A DNA stretch of 64,000 bases from WJKK01 sp964638225 (lineage in GTDB: Bacteria; Patescibacteriota; WWE3; UBA101185; UBA10185): assembly GCA_964638225.1 (NCBI GenBank), contig CAZWYL010000002.1, forward strand, positions 4,348-68,347, read 5' to 3'. The notes under the pieces are model-generated. The model saw nothing but the letters and a program-made list of their open reading frames with translations, had not been told where the DNA came from and did not search any database. A program made the translations under genes and the position numbers. Shown one piece after another: positions 25,341 through 33,193 of the stretch (positions are counted from its first letter, which is position 1; every line of letters starts with the position of its first letter).

Positions 25341-25727
25341 ATGATTAATTTAACAATAAAATCAAGTGCCAAAAAAGAAATAATAGATATTACCGATGAA
25401 ATACAAAATATAATTAGAGAAGAAAATGCTTCAGAAGGAATCTGTAAAATTTTTGTGTTACATACAACATGTGCTCTTACTACAGGAGACCTGGATCCAA
25501 AAACCGATAAAGATTATCTAACAGCAATAGAAAAAATGTTTCCAAAAGGTAACTATTTTCACCCACACAACCCCGAACACGTAGGAGATCATATAATGTC
25601 TTCTATAATAGGAAATTCAGTTTCTATACCCGTAGAAAAAGGAAAACTCTCGCTTGGAACCTGGCAACGAATCATATTAATTGAGCTCAACGGACCTAGA
25701 GAAAGGAGCCTTAATATTTCCCTATAA
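25341..25727 (+). CDS. YjbQ/UPF0047 family protein
   Basis: The 128-residue protein has the UPF0047 pattern: LHTTCALTTGDLDP, then HVGDHIMSSIIGNSVSIPV and LSLGTWQRIILIELNGPRERS. E. coli YjbQ has weak thiamine-phosphate synthase activity, and the family's real substrate is uncertain. The metal-binding His and Asp residues appear intact. The stop codon lies in the loop of a hairpin shared with the convergent neighbour. Confidence 0.87.
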   Translation: MINLTIKSSAKKEIIDITDEIQNIIREENASEGICKIFVLHTTCALTTGDLDPKTDKDYLTAIEKMFPKGNYFHPHNPEHVGDHIMSSIIGNSVSIPVEKGKLSLGTWQRIILIELNGPRERSLNISL

Positions 25728-25735
25728 CTATAGGG
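25720..25735. terminator. Bidirectional hairpin spanning two stop codons
   Basis: CCCTATA and TATAGGG flank a 2-base loop, and flanking TT/AA extend the stem. The TAA of the YjbQ gene and the TAG of the minus-strand gene both lie inside it. Confidence 0.65.
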
Positions 25736-26666
25736 AATAATCTATTTCTTCTAAATCCTCGTAATCCTCTATTAGATCCTCTTCCTCAGATGTTTTCTCC
25801 TCTGCTTCATCTTGAATGGTAAAAACGGTTTCTTCTGAAGAATATCCTGAAAATAACCGAGAAAACCATCCGAAAACGCTAAATAGGTCCTCTCTTTCAT
25901 GAAGATATGAATTTACCTCTTCTTGCTTCTGTTCTAACCTTGCTATTTCCTGATCCAGCTCCTCGACAGATTCGTCAGAAACTTTTTCCTTTACCTGCTC
26001 TAACCTCCTCAAGGTATTTTCGTTTCTAACCTGCTGTGATCTAAGCTCTCCTAGGTTCTTGTAGTCGGGACCAAAAAGAAGATTTTTCCAACCCGGGCGC
26101 TTCTCTTCTTGTTCTAGCACATCAGCTGTAGTCAAAAAATCACTCGTGGTTTCCTCAACTATTTCCTGTAACTCATCCGCTGTTTCCGGGTCGAAATCCT
26201 CACTTCTTACTGTCTCTGCAATCTTCCTAATTCCTTTAAAAGCGTCGCTGGCCTCATTTCTGTAATAACCAGACATACCCCTTCGATCATCAAATTTGGG
26301 CCCCCTAGATAAAGGAGTCTGATCTTCATCTTCTTCATTCTCATCCGAGTCTAAAAATTCAGAGTCTAAATCCTCTTCTTCATCATCCGAATCTAACATA
26401 AAAACATCATCCGAAACCATCTTAGCCTTATCCGATCTACCAAGATCACTCGGTATATTTGAGGAAGGGGCCTTACCCTTGGAGATGGTGAAGCGATTAT
26501 CACTACGTCCAAGTATATAACCATTGTTATTTCTTAGATGATTTGTCGTGAAGCTGTAGGCAAGAGCCACAGAACTGACTGCGGCGAATATTACACCTAG
26601 GACCGCCATAAATAAACCGGGTAATCTATTAATATCTATGAGTTTGGAATTTTTGTGTTTGGGCAT
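25728..26666 (-). CDS. Membrane-anchored acidic coiled-coil protein
   Basis: The 312-residue protein has a basic N-terminus (MPKHKNSK) and one transmembrane helix (about 15-38), then an Asp/Glu-rich low-complexity stretch (about 85-118), two helical coiled-coil-like regions (about 130-190 and 200-255: LRRLEQVKEKVSDESVEELDQ) and an acidic tail. No family recognised. The exterior placement of the acidic part follows the positive-inside rule. TATACT lies exactly 6 bases before the ATG. Confidence 0.7.
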   Translation of the reverse strand: MPKHKNSKLIDINRLPGLFMAVLGVIFAAVSSVALAYSFTTNHLRNNNGYILGRSDNRFTISKGKAPSSNIPSDLGRSDKAKMVSDDVFMLDSDDEEEDLDSEFLDSDENEEDEDQTPLSRGPKFDDRRGMSGYYRNEASDAFKGIRKIAETVRSEDFDPETADELQEIVEETTSDFLTTADVLEQEEKRPGWKNLLFGPDYKNLGELRSQQVRNENTLRRLEQVKEKVSDESVEELDQEIARLEQKQEEVNSYLHEREDLFSVFGWFSRLFSGYSSEETVFTIQDEAEEKTSEEEDLIEDYEDLEEIDYSL

Positions 26667-26672
26667 ATTCCA

Positions 26673-26678
26673 AGTATA
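26673..26678 (-). promoter_or_regulatory. -10 box (TATACT) for acidic coiled-coil gene
   Basis: Six bases before the minus-strand ATG at 26666. Confidence 0.65.
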
Positions 26679-26739
26679 AGCACTTAAAAAGTTAAATTCA
26701 ACATTTAGTATACTTACTGAAGAAGCTTCGCAAACCAGC

Positions 26740-27177
26740 CTATCTATTATATAAACCTATTAATTCATCCTTCTCCAAAACATGATCTTGCATAGATTCT
26801 TCTAATTGACCTTTTGAAGCCCCCTCATCAAGATCGAGCGTTGTGTTCAAAGCATACAACTCAAAAAAATACCTATGATTTTCTCCCTTAGGAGGGCACA
26901 TTGGATAATAACCCAATGAACCTCCATCATTTTTGCCAGAAATTCCCACACCTTCAACATTCTCTTTTAATCCGGAAACTTGGGGGTCTATGTTCCACAA
27001 TAACCAGTGAACAAAATCCATATTAGGAGCATCGGGATCGTGCACAATTAAAACAAGGCTCCTTGCGCCCTCTGGAATATCCGTGAAGATTAAAGGGGGG
27101 CTAGCCCTATCTCCATCGCAGCTATACTTAATAGGAATAGTATCCTTATTTGAAAATGCTTTACTCTTTATTTCCAT
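26740..27177 (-). CDS. YbhB/YbcL family (PEBP-like) protein
   Basis: The 145-residue protein shows the bacterial phosphatidylethanolamine-binding protein pattern: IPIKYSCDGDRASPPLIFTDIPEGA, VHDPDAPNMDFVHWLLWNI, then CPPKGENHRYFFELYAL. These proteins have a small anion- or phospholipid-binding pocket formed by the DPDAP and GxHRY blocks; roles in bacteria are poorly defined. Length and motifs are normal and no signal peptide is present. Confidence 0.9.
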   Translation of the reverse strand: MEIKSKAFSNKDTIPIKYSCDGDRASPPLIFTDIPEGARSLVLIVHDPDAPNMDFVHWLLWNIDPQVSGLKENVEGVGISGKNDGGSLGYYPMCPPKGENHRYFFELYALNTTLDLDEGASKGQLEESMQDHVLEKDELIGLYNR

Positions 27178-27237
27178 TACTTGCTACATTAAATATAAAA
27201 CTTAAAAATGCCTTCTGTCAAAAAGAAGTAAATACTT

Positions 27238-27243
27238 TATAAT
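27238..27243 (+). promoter_or_regulatory. -10 box (TATAAT) for 27251 gene
   Basis: Seven bases before the ATG at 27251. The earlier in-frame ATG at 27242 overlaps this box and cannot be in the transcript. Confidence 0.65.
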
Positions 27244-27250
27244 GATTTTG

Positions 27251-27793
27251 ATGGAAAATAGCAGTAAAATTTCTATTGTCGTTGCCCTAATTACTGTAAT
27301 TTTTTTTGGCTTGTGGCTTAAGATAATCTCTTATAACGAGGTATGCGGTTGGCAACCAAACGCTTTGGAGAATAAAATAAGTAAAGAATGGCCCTGCAAT
27401 TGTATTGGATATACAGAAGCCGCAGTAACTGCAGACTACATAAAAAGCTACTGCACTGGAATAAATATCTCTTATAATAAACTCCTAAACCTACCTATCA
27501 CCAAAAATCAGCAAGTCCCTTTATATACAGAAGCAGAAGATATAAAAACTTTGGCAATAAAGACACTAAATTTTGACACTAAAGAACCAATAAGAGATGG
27601 CACGGTCGTAGTGCAAGATATTAATGCTAAAACAGTAAAAGAACAATCAGTTGATGAAAATGGAAAAACAACCTTTCTGTTGCCGCAAGGGCTATATGTG
27701 GTAAGGATGAAATCCGAATATACCGGAAAGGAAGGAATTAATTTAGAAGATAACCTTAATTTAACCCTTGAATTTATCAAAACCTTTCAATAA
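27251..27793 (+). CDS. Membrane-anchored protein with Cys-rich segment and beta-sandwich tail
   Basis: The start is set by the TATAAT at 27238. A transmembrane or signal helix (about residues 8-27) precedes a segment with four Cys (NEVCGWQ, PCNCIGY, SYCTG), probably disulfide-bonded outside. The last 85 residues (LNFDTKEPIRDGTVVVQDINAK to GLYVVRMKSEY) resemble a carboxypeptidase-regulatory-like or SpaA-type beta-sandwich. Function unknown; it is followed by the htrA promoter region. Confidence 0.65.
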   Translation: MENSSKISIVVALITVIFFGLWLKIISYNEVCGWQPNALENKISKEWPCNCIGYTEAAVTADYIKSYCTGINISYNKLLNLPITKNQQVPLYTEAEDIKTLAIKTLNFDTKEPIRDGTVVVQDINAKTVKEQSVDENGKTTFLLPQGLYVVRMKSEYTGKEGINLEDNLNLTLEFIKTFQ

Positions 27794-27891
27794 ATTCTAC
27801 TCGAAAAACACCCAAGCTTCAAAAAAACTAACTTAAATCTTCTAAATTGAGAGGGACTCATCATAACCCAAAATCTAGAATAAAAAATATC

Positions 27892-27921
27892 TTGACAACC
27901 TATCACTTGAGTTGATAGATT
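27892..27921 (+). promoter_or_regulatory. htrA promoter with embedded near-palindrome
   Basis: TTGACA at 27892-27897, an 18-base spacer and TAGATT at 27916-27921. The spacer holds TATCACTTGAGTTGATA (27901-27917), whose ends TATCA/TGATA pair perfectly. This is the only consensus -35 with a palindrome seen in the window, and a repressor operator is plausible. Confidence 0.5.
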
Positions 27922-27961
27922 GACAATGCAGATTTAAAACAAAAAACTTAATGACAAATCT

Positions 27962-29161
27962 ATGAAAAATAACAAAATCAAATCATTTATTCTAGGATCG
28001 CTCTCGGCAACAGTTTTTATACTTGTAATTGCCATTGTAGCGGCGGGCGGTATATACATTGACAGAAAATATGAACTGCCTTTTTTAGATAAATATATTC
28101 CAACTAAGGAAAGGTCTCCTGTTGTTACAGAAAAAGAAAGAACACCTCGAACTAATATGTGTGATCTCTCAACTGCAGATATTGCAGAAGAAGTTTCCAA
28201 CTCAGTAGTAACGGTATCCGTAACAAAAGTTCAAGCCAGCCTTAATCAAAGAGATTTCTTTAATTTTTTTGATTTTTTTGGCCAGACTCCTGAAATTCCA
28301 CGCGGCGAACCTGAGGAAATACAACGTGATATTGGTACGGGATTTATAGTAGGGGAAGAGAAATTTGTGATTACCAACAAACATGTTGTAAGCGACACAA
28401 ATGCAAATTACAGCATCATAGACAAACAGGAAAATGAATACGAAGTCTCAAAAGTCTACAGAGATCCCGCAAATGATATAGCAATTTTGCAAGTACAGGA
28501 TCTTGAAAATCCCTCTGCCATATTGGGAGATTCCGATGAAATAAGAGTAGGAGAAGAAGTAATAGCCATAGGAACAGCTTTGGGAGAATTCAGACACACC
28601 GTAACTAAAGGCGTTATCTCAGGGCTGGGAAGAGGTATAACTGCCAGAGGAGCTTTCGGTACTCACGTTGAATCCCTCGAAAATATAATCCAAACCGATG
28701 CGGCAGTAAATCCAGGTAATTCAGGGGGTCCACTTATAGATAGCTGTGGAAGAGTGATTGGTGTAAACGTTGCAACTTCTCAGCAAGCAGAAAATATCGG
28801 TTTTGCAATTCCAATAAATGTTATCAAACAAGCCATTGATAACTTTAATGAAACAGGACAATTTAACAGGCCCTTCCTTGGAGTGCGATATACTATGATC
28901 ACAGAACAAGCGGCCATTAGAAATGAAATACCTAGAGGCGCCTATGTAGTTGAAGTAGTAGAGAGCTCAAGTGCAGAAGAAGCTGGAATTAAAGAAGGCG
29001 ACATAATAACAAAATTCGACGGAGAGAAACTTACCAAAGAAAATCTAGCTACCTTAATTTCAAGAAAAAAGATAGGAGACGAAATTACAATCGAGATCTT
29101 CGACTGGGAAGATGAAGAGCTAGAAGAAGTCTCAGTTACTTTGAAAGAGGCGACAAACTAA
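27962..29161 (+). CDS. htrA: HtrA/DegP-type serine protease with PDZ domain
   Basis: An N-terminal anchor (about residues 8-30) leads to a trypsin-like domain with catalytic triad His141 (TNKHVV), Asp172 (NDIAIL) and Ser254 (GNSGGPL), and then one PDZ domain (about 300-395: RPFLGVRYTMI, then SSAEEAGIKEGDIITKFDG). Such proteases degrade or refold damaged exported proteins. The gene has a classical -35/-10 promoter with a leader of about 35 bases, unlike its leaderless neighbours, and a palindrome in the promoter that may make it stress-inducible. Confidence 0.93.
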   Translation: MKNNKIKSFILGSLSATVFILVIAIVAAGGIYIDRKYELPFLDKYIPTKERSPVVTEKERTPRTNMCDLSTADIAEEVSNSVVTVSVTKVQASLNQRDFFNFFDFFGQTPEIPRGEPEEIQRDIGTGFIVGEEKFVITNKHVVSDTNANYSIIDKQENEYEVSKVYRDPANDIAILQVQDLENPSAILGDSDEIRVGEEVIAIGTALGEFRHTVTKGVISGLGRGITARGAFGTHVESLENIIQTDAAVNPGNSGGPLIDSCGRVIGVNVATSQQAENIGFAIPINVIKQAIDNFNETGQFNRPFLGVRYTMITEQAAIRNEIPRGAYVVEVVESSSAEEAGIKEGDIITKFDGEKLTKENLATLISRKKIGDEITIEIFDWEDEELEEVSVTLKEATN

Positions 29162-29257
29162 TCACCAACGAGCTGTCCTAAAGTTCTTATATTAAATACA
29201 CCGCATATGTTAACATAAAAACAATGAACTGGGATCTTCTATTAAAGGGGGTTACTG

Positions 29258-29338
29258 ATGGGTGTTCCAAGAGTAGTAGTGTGTGTTATCTTGGTTGGTC
29301 TGCTAATTTGTCTAGATAAAAGACCGAAACACAACTAA
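29258..29338 (+). CDS. 26-residue hydrophobic peptide, toxin-like
   Basis: ATG preceded by AAAGGGGG at 6 bases encodes a short chain with one hydrophobic stretch (VVVCVILVGLLICL) and a charged tail (DKRPKHN). Size and design resemble type I toxin peptides, but similarity alone cannot prove it. A perfect 9-bp hairpin follows 7 bases after the stop. An alternative 31-codon frame starting at 29224 overlaps it, with a weak TAACAT 7 bases upstream. Nothing else was found in the 29162-29421 spacer. Confidence 0.4.
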   Translation: MGVPRVVVCVILVGLLICLDKRPKHN

Positions 29339-29344
29339 GTTGAG

Positions 29345-29396
29345 CCTGCTCGGGTTATAAATAGAATAAAGTTTTCTTATATATGGTCCGAGCAGG
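29345..29396 (+). terminator. Perfect 9-bp hairpin with long AT loop
   Basis: CCTGCTCGG pairs with CCGAGCAGG around 34 AT-rich bases. No T-tract follows. It caps the 26-residue peptide gene. Confidence 0.6.
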
Positions 29397-29421
29397 ATAG
29401 ATCTTAAATCTAAAAGTATAA

Positions 29422-29688
29422 ATGGCTTATTACGTCTATCTATTACGCTGTAAGGACAACTCTCTCTACTGCGGCTATACCACTAATCTAGAAAGAAGAG
29501 TAAAAGAACATAACAGTTCTGATAAAGGAGCGAAATACACTTATCCGCGGCGGCCTGTGAAACTGGTATATTCCGCAAAATTTGACACACTTAGTGAAAC
29601 CTTAAAAGTGGAACATAAAATTAAACAGCTTAATCACAAGCAAAAAGAAAAACTTATAAATAACCATGCTAAACTAGAAAATATATGA
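29422..29688 (+). CDS. GIY-YIG domain protein (UPF0213/YhbQ type)
   Basis: The 88-residue protein is a minimal GIY-YIG nuclease-like domain: YYVYLLRCKDNSLYCGYT supplies the two Tyr blocks (here YVY and CGY), then NLERRVKEHN with the conserved Arg and EHN, and a C-terminal KVEHKIKQL with the catalytic-type Glu. The family is widespread but its role is not well established. It overlaps the next gene by 4 bases (ATGA), so the two are coupled. Confidence 0.87.
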   Translation: MAYYVYLLRCKDNSLYCGYTTNLERRVKEHNSSDKGAKYTYPRRPVKLVYSAKFDTLSETLKVEHKIKQLNHKQKEKLINNHAKLENI

Positions 29689-30668
29689 ATTCGGAAACAT
29701 TAGAAGAGATTCTGCAAAGCTTTGGTATAGATCGAATTGAAAAAATTACAGATTTAAAAAACAAGCAGGGGTGGAGCTCAAAATTTCTTTTTAAAATAAA
29801 AACTAAGGATAAAAAATACCTTCTCAAGGGAAAAAGCTCAGATCAACTGAATGGGATAGATCGGGCTATAAAAGTCGCGAATTTTCTTCTAGAAAAAAAT
29901 ATAAAAGTTCGCAAACCAATAAAAAACAAAAAGGGTAACTACCTTCTAAAAAAGGAGAGCCTTGAGTGGCTATTAACTACTTACATTGAAGGTGCAACAT
30001 TTGAAACCGCCAAACTTACTGAAAAAACCTTCGAAAGTCTTGCAATAGTTATGGTAAACTACCTTCCCCTTACAATGGGGAAAAAAGAGATAGTAGAAAA
30101 GCTAAATGTTCCAAAAATCGGATTTGAGGAAATCTTAAATAAGAAAGAACAAATCAAACAATATAATCAGGTTTTAAAAAGTACTCTAGAAAAAGAGATA
30201 AAGCTTTTTGAACTCTTTCTTCAAAATTTCAACGAATCATTAAATAGCAACAAATTCTCTAACTTGAAATGTGCCTTAATACATAACGACATAAGTAATA
30301 AAAATCTTGTCGTTAATACTGATACAAAGAAGGTCAAAGCAGTAATAGACTGGGATCATGCAATTTACACTTACGCCATAAAAGAAGTAATTTACGCTCT
30401 AAAATTAGCTGAAAAGTACCCTAAATCAAAAAAGGAGAAGTGCAGAAAAATTTTTCTCTCAACTTTAAAGCAAAAAATACAAATTAATTATGAACTTATA
30501 GACACTTTGTATTTCGTGTATAAAACAAACTTTATTTGGAATACAATATTTTTCCACGCCAATTTAATAAAAGAGTTGGGAAATACAACCGGGGAAGAGG
30601 AGAAATTTAGAGAAATAATAAAACAAGAAGGAAAACAATGGATGGAATTTTCAAAAGATTATTCATAG
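29685..30668 (+). CDS. Aminoglycoside phosphotransferase-like small-molecule kinase
   Basis: The 327-residue protein has an APH/protein-kinase-like fold: ATP-binding Lys in KYLLKGKSS, catalytic loop LIHNDISNKNLV (HxD and downstream Asn) and metal-binding VIDWDHA. The substrate may be an amino alcohol, amino sugar or homoserine; true antibiotic resistance is not implied. Lys-rich composition matches the AT-rich background. It starts inside the GIY-YIG gene's stop (ATGA). Confidence 0.8.
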   Translation: MNSETLEEILQSFGIDRIEKITDLKNKQGWSSKFLFKIKTKDKKYLLKGKSSDQLNGIDRAIKVANFLLEKNIKVRKPIKNKKGNYLLKKESLEWLLTTYIEGATFETAKLTEKTFESLAIVMVNYLPLTMGKKEIVEKLNVPKIGFEEILNKKEQIKQYNQVLKSTLEKEIKLFELFLQNFNESLNSNKFSNLKCALIHNDISNKNLVVNTDTKKVKAVIDWDHAIYTYAIKEVIYALKLAEKYPKSKKEKCRKIFLSTLKQKIQINYELIDTLYFVYKTNFIWNTIFFHANLIKELGNTTGEEEKFREIIKQEGKQWMEFSKDYS

Positions 30669-30687
30669 AAAGTTCTAGAAACATAAC

Positions 30688-31653
30688 GTGAAAAACTTCT
30701 GGGTCGAACTAAAGAAACCTTTTACAGTTCTTGCACCAATGGAGGATGTAACTGATTTCGTTTTCAGAGAAATAATCGCAGAAACCGCTCCTCCAGATGT
30801 CTTTTTCACTGAATTTACCAATGTAGCAGGACTAATGTCAGAAGGAAGAGATCACGTAGCCAAAAGATTAGAATACAGCGAGAAACAACGGCCAATTGTA
30901 GCTCAAATCTGGGGAACTGACCCGAAAAATTACTACCACGGAGCCAAATACGTTAAATCATTGGGGTTTGATGGAATTGATATAAATATGGGATGCCCTC
31001 AAAGATCTGTAATTAAAAATGGGGGAGGGGCGGTGCTTATCAAAACACGTAATTTAGCCCAAGAAATAGTAGATGCTACAAAAAAAGGGGGGCAAGATCT
31101 TCCTGTAAGTGTTAAAACGAGACTCGGTTACAGGCAAATTGAAACAGAAAACTGGGCCGAATTTCTCCTAAAACAGGGAGTCGCTGCGTTAACTATGCAT
31201 GGGCGCACACAAAAACAAATGTCAAAAACCCCAGCTAATTGGGATGAGATTGGAAAAATTCCCGCAATTAGAAACCGGATAGCACCGGACACCTTAATAA
31301 TAGGAAACGGAGATATAGAAAGTTATGGGGAAGCTTTAGAAAAATCAGAGAAATATAAAGTGGATGGAGTAATGATCGGTAGAGGAATATTCTCCAACCC
31401 CTGGATATTTGAAAAACAGCAAAAAGAGCACTCTACACACGAAAACTTAAAACTGCTTTTGAAACATGCAAAACTTTTTGAAGAAAAATGGGGAAGCAAA
31501 AAAAATTTTCACATAATGAGAAAGTTCTTAAAAACCTATGTAAGAGAATTTCCCGACGCAACTGTTCTGCGTGAAAAGCTTATGAAATGTAATAGCTACA
31601 ATGAAATAAAAGAAACCTTGGACAATTTTGACTTTGGCAATACAAATAGTTAG
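30688..31653 (+). CDS. dus: tRNA-dihydrouridine synthase
   Basis: The 321-residue FMN enzyme has LAPMEDVTDFVFREI at the N-terminus, DINMGCPQRSVIKNGGGAVL with the catalytic Cys, VKTRLGY, MHGRTQKQM, and the phosphate-binding GNGDIESY and GVMIGRGIFSNPW. It reduces uridines in tRNA D-loops using NAD(P)H. GTG is taken as the start because MEDVTD aligns with the usual distance from the N-terminus; no ribosome binding site is visible. Which Dus subgroup it belongs to was not resolved. Confidence 0.93.
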   Translation: MKNFWVELKKPFTVLAPMEDVTDFVFREIIAETAPPDVFFTEFTNVAGLMSEGRDHVAKRLEYSEKQRPIVAQIWGTDPKNYYHGAKYVKSLGFDGIDINMGCPQRSVIKNGGGAVLIKTRNLAQEIVDATKKGGQDLPVSVKTRLGYRQIETENWAEFLLKQGVAALTMHGRTQKQMSKTPANWDEIGKIPAIRNRIAPDTLIIGNGDIESYGEALEKSEKYKVDGVMIGRGIFSNPWIFEKQQKEHSTHENLKLLLKHAKLFEEKWGSKKNFHIMRKFLKTYVREFPDATVLREKLMKCNSYNEIKETLDNFDFGNTNS

Positions 31654-31669
31654 AAAATCAAAATTTTTG

Positions 31670-31678
31670 TGCTAGTAT
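31670..31678 (+). promoter_or_regulatory. Extended -10 (TGcTAGTAT) for 31686 gene
   Basis: It ends 7 bases before the ATG. An overlapping TATAAT at 31676 would leave only 4 bases. Confidence 0.55.
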
Positions 31679-31685
31679 AATAATA

Positions 31686-31997
31686 ATGATTAAAGTTTTG
31701 GGATTCTTTAACCTATTATTTGGCTTGCTAGAAGTTCACGGCCTCTATAAACACTTCAAAAATCTACAAATACCCTCACAAAACAATTTCTTCTCTTATA
31801 TGGGGGATAATGCCTATGAGATATACATATTGCCTTTACTGTTAATTTCCATAGGAATATCCAGCATCGTAATAGGCCTAATAAACCTGGGAGCAATACC
31901 TCCCAAAAATTCCAGGCAAAAAACTTTTAACATTCTCATAGGAGCAGGTCTAATTTTCTCTAGTGCCATATTCTTTTGGGATCTCATAATAATCTAA
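31686..31997 (+). CDS. Small membrane protein, unknown
   Basis: The 103-residue product has three hydrophobic helices (about 2-20, 50-68 and 83-102) with short polar loops (YKHFKNLQIPSQNN; PPKNSRQK). No family recognised. The start is supported by an extended -10 seven bases upstream. The next gene is another small membrane protein, also with its own leaderless promoter, so the pair is not obviously an operon. Confidence 0.65.
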   Translation: MIKVLGFFNLLFGLLEVHGLYKHFKNLQIPSQNNFFSYMGDNAYEIYILPLLLISIGISSIVIGLINLGAIPPKNSRQKTFNILIGAGLIFSSAIFFWDLIII

Positions 31998-32045
31998 ACA
32001 ACCTAGGGGATCCTCTCTTACTTTTGGAGAACCGAGCTTATCCAT

Positions 32046-32051
32046 TATAAT
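32046..32051 (+). promoter_or_regulatory. -10 box (TATAAT) for 32058 gene
   Basis: Six bases before the ATG. Confidence 0.7.
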
Positions 32052-32057
32052 AAAAAT

Positions 32058-32264
32058 ATGCTTAGCTTTGGATCCGTAGTTTTATTAGGATTAATTATTT
32101 TAGTTGTAGATGCTGCTGCTATAATCGAGCTGACACAAAACCAAGAGCCTGACTTTGTTTTGGCAATCGGCTTCCTCATTTTGAGTATACCCGGCCTAGG
32201 AGTTCTTCCTTTTCTTTATAAAAGACTAAAGAAGGAAGAGAACAAACCCAAAGGAAGATTTTAA
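32058..32264 (+). CDS. 68-residue two-helix membrane protein
   Basis: Two hydrophobic helices (about residues 3-24 and 32-53) are joined by ELTQNQEPDF and followed by a Lys-rich tail (YKRLKKEENKPKGRF) that should stay inside. No family recognised. A TATAAT exactly 6 bases upstream supports both the gene and its start. Confidence 0.65.
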   Translation: MLSFGSVVLLGLIILVVDAAAIIELTQNQEPDFVLAIGFLILSIPGLGVLPFLYKRLKKEENKPKGRF

Positions 32265-32397
32265 TACCAAAATAGCAGCATAAAGCTGAAACCTCTCTTA
32301 CTCAGTTCTTACGAACCTTTAAAGGACACTTAAATTTCATTTTATTAACTTAAGTTATAGAGTTGTACTAAATTTTTCAGTAGAGGAGTAATAAAGT

Positions 32398-33051
32398 ATG
32401 GTTAAAACTTTCAAAAATAGAAAAGAGGCCGGTCGAAAATTAGTAAATAAAATTAAAGAACTTGATCCTGGGCTAAAAAATCCTGTGGTGCTTGCTCTAC
32501 CTAGGGGAGGAGTACCGGTCGCCTATGAAATAGCTAAAAAACTAGATATACCCTTAGACGTGATAATCTCAAGGAAAGTTGGTGCACCTTTCAACCCTGA
32601 ATTTGCTGTAGGTGCTTTATCTGAATCTAACATAACCTACTTTAATAAAAATACCCTGCAAACCTTGGATTTAGATGAAACTGAATTGGACTCTATAATA
32701 GAAGAAGAAAATAAAGAGCTACAAAGGAGAATAGAGACTTACAGAAAAGGAAGAAAACTTCCAAAACTTAAAAATAAAACAGTCCTTTTAGTAGACGATG
32801 GCCTAGCTACAGGAGCAACAGCGCTGGCAGCCATTAAATCCTTGAAAAAACTTTCACCAAAGAGGGTAATTTTTTGCTCCCCGGTATGTGCAAACGATAG
32901 TATTAAGAAAGTAGAAAAAGTTGTGGATGAGACTGTTTGCATCCTAAAACCAAAGGCGCTAGGTGCAATTGGCGCTTATTATAAGGATTTTGGCCAAACA
33001 AGCGATGATAAAGTTATTGAACTTTTAAGTAATTCTGAGAGATTAATTTAA
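32398..33051 (+). CDS. Phosphoribosyltransferase family protein
   Basis: The 217-residue protein begins with FKNRKEAGRKLVNKI, then LALPRGGVPVAYEIAKKLDIP and the PRPP-binding loop TVLLVDDGLATGAT (about residues 125-138). This resembles stand-alone phosphoribosyltransferase-like proteins often found near stress genes, with no known base substrate. It has a real 5' leader and a ribosome binding site (GAGGAG) 9 bases from the ATG. The preceding 133 bases show no other gene. Confidence 0.87.
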   Translation: MVKTFKNRKEAGRKLVNKIKELDPGLKNPVVLALPRGGVPVAYEIAKKLDIPLDVIISRKVGAPFNPEFAVGALSESNITYFNKNTLQTLDLDETELDSIIEEENKELQRRIETYRKGRKLPKLKNKTVLLVDDGLATGATALAAIKSLKKLSPKRVIFCSPVCANDSIKKVEKVVDETVCILKPKALGAIGAYYKDFGQTSDDKVIELLSNSERLI

Positions 33052-33193
33052 ATTAAAATTCCTCGTCCAGAAAAAATGGAGAATGCTACCAATTAGAGAT
33101 AATTACAAAACAAGAATGTTCTCCTTACCTTAACAGAGAACTCCTGAAGCTTTACCGAACAAGTAGAAAAACAAGTTATAATAATAATAAGTT
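33052..33193. other. Spacer before ligA
   Basis: No ORF worth calling. A weak 6-bp pairing GGAGAA/TTCTCC (about 33079 to 33124) is present. A TATAAT lies about 12 bases before the TTG at 33194. Confidence 0.35.

Noticed and set aside
29685..30668. Antibiotic resistance phosphotransferase
   Set aside because: The APH fold is shared with many metabolic kinases, and no resistance-specific motif or context is present.
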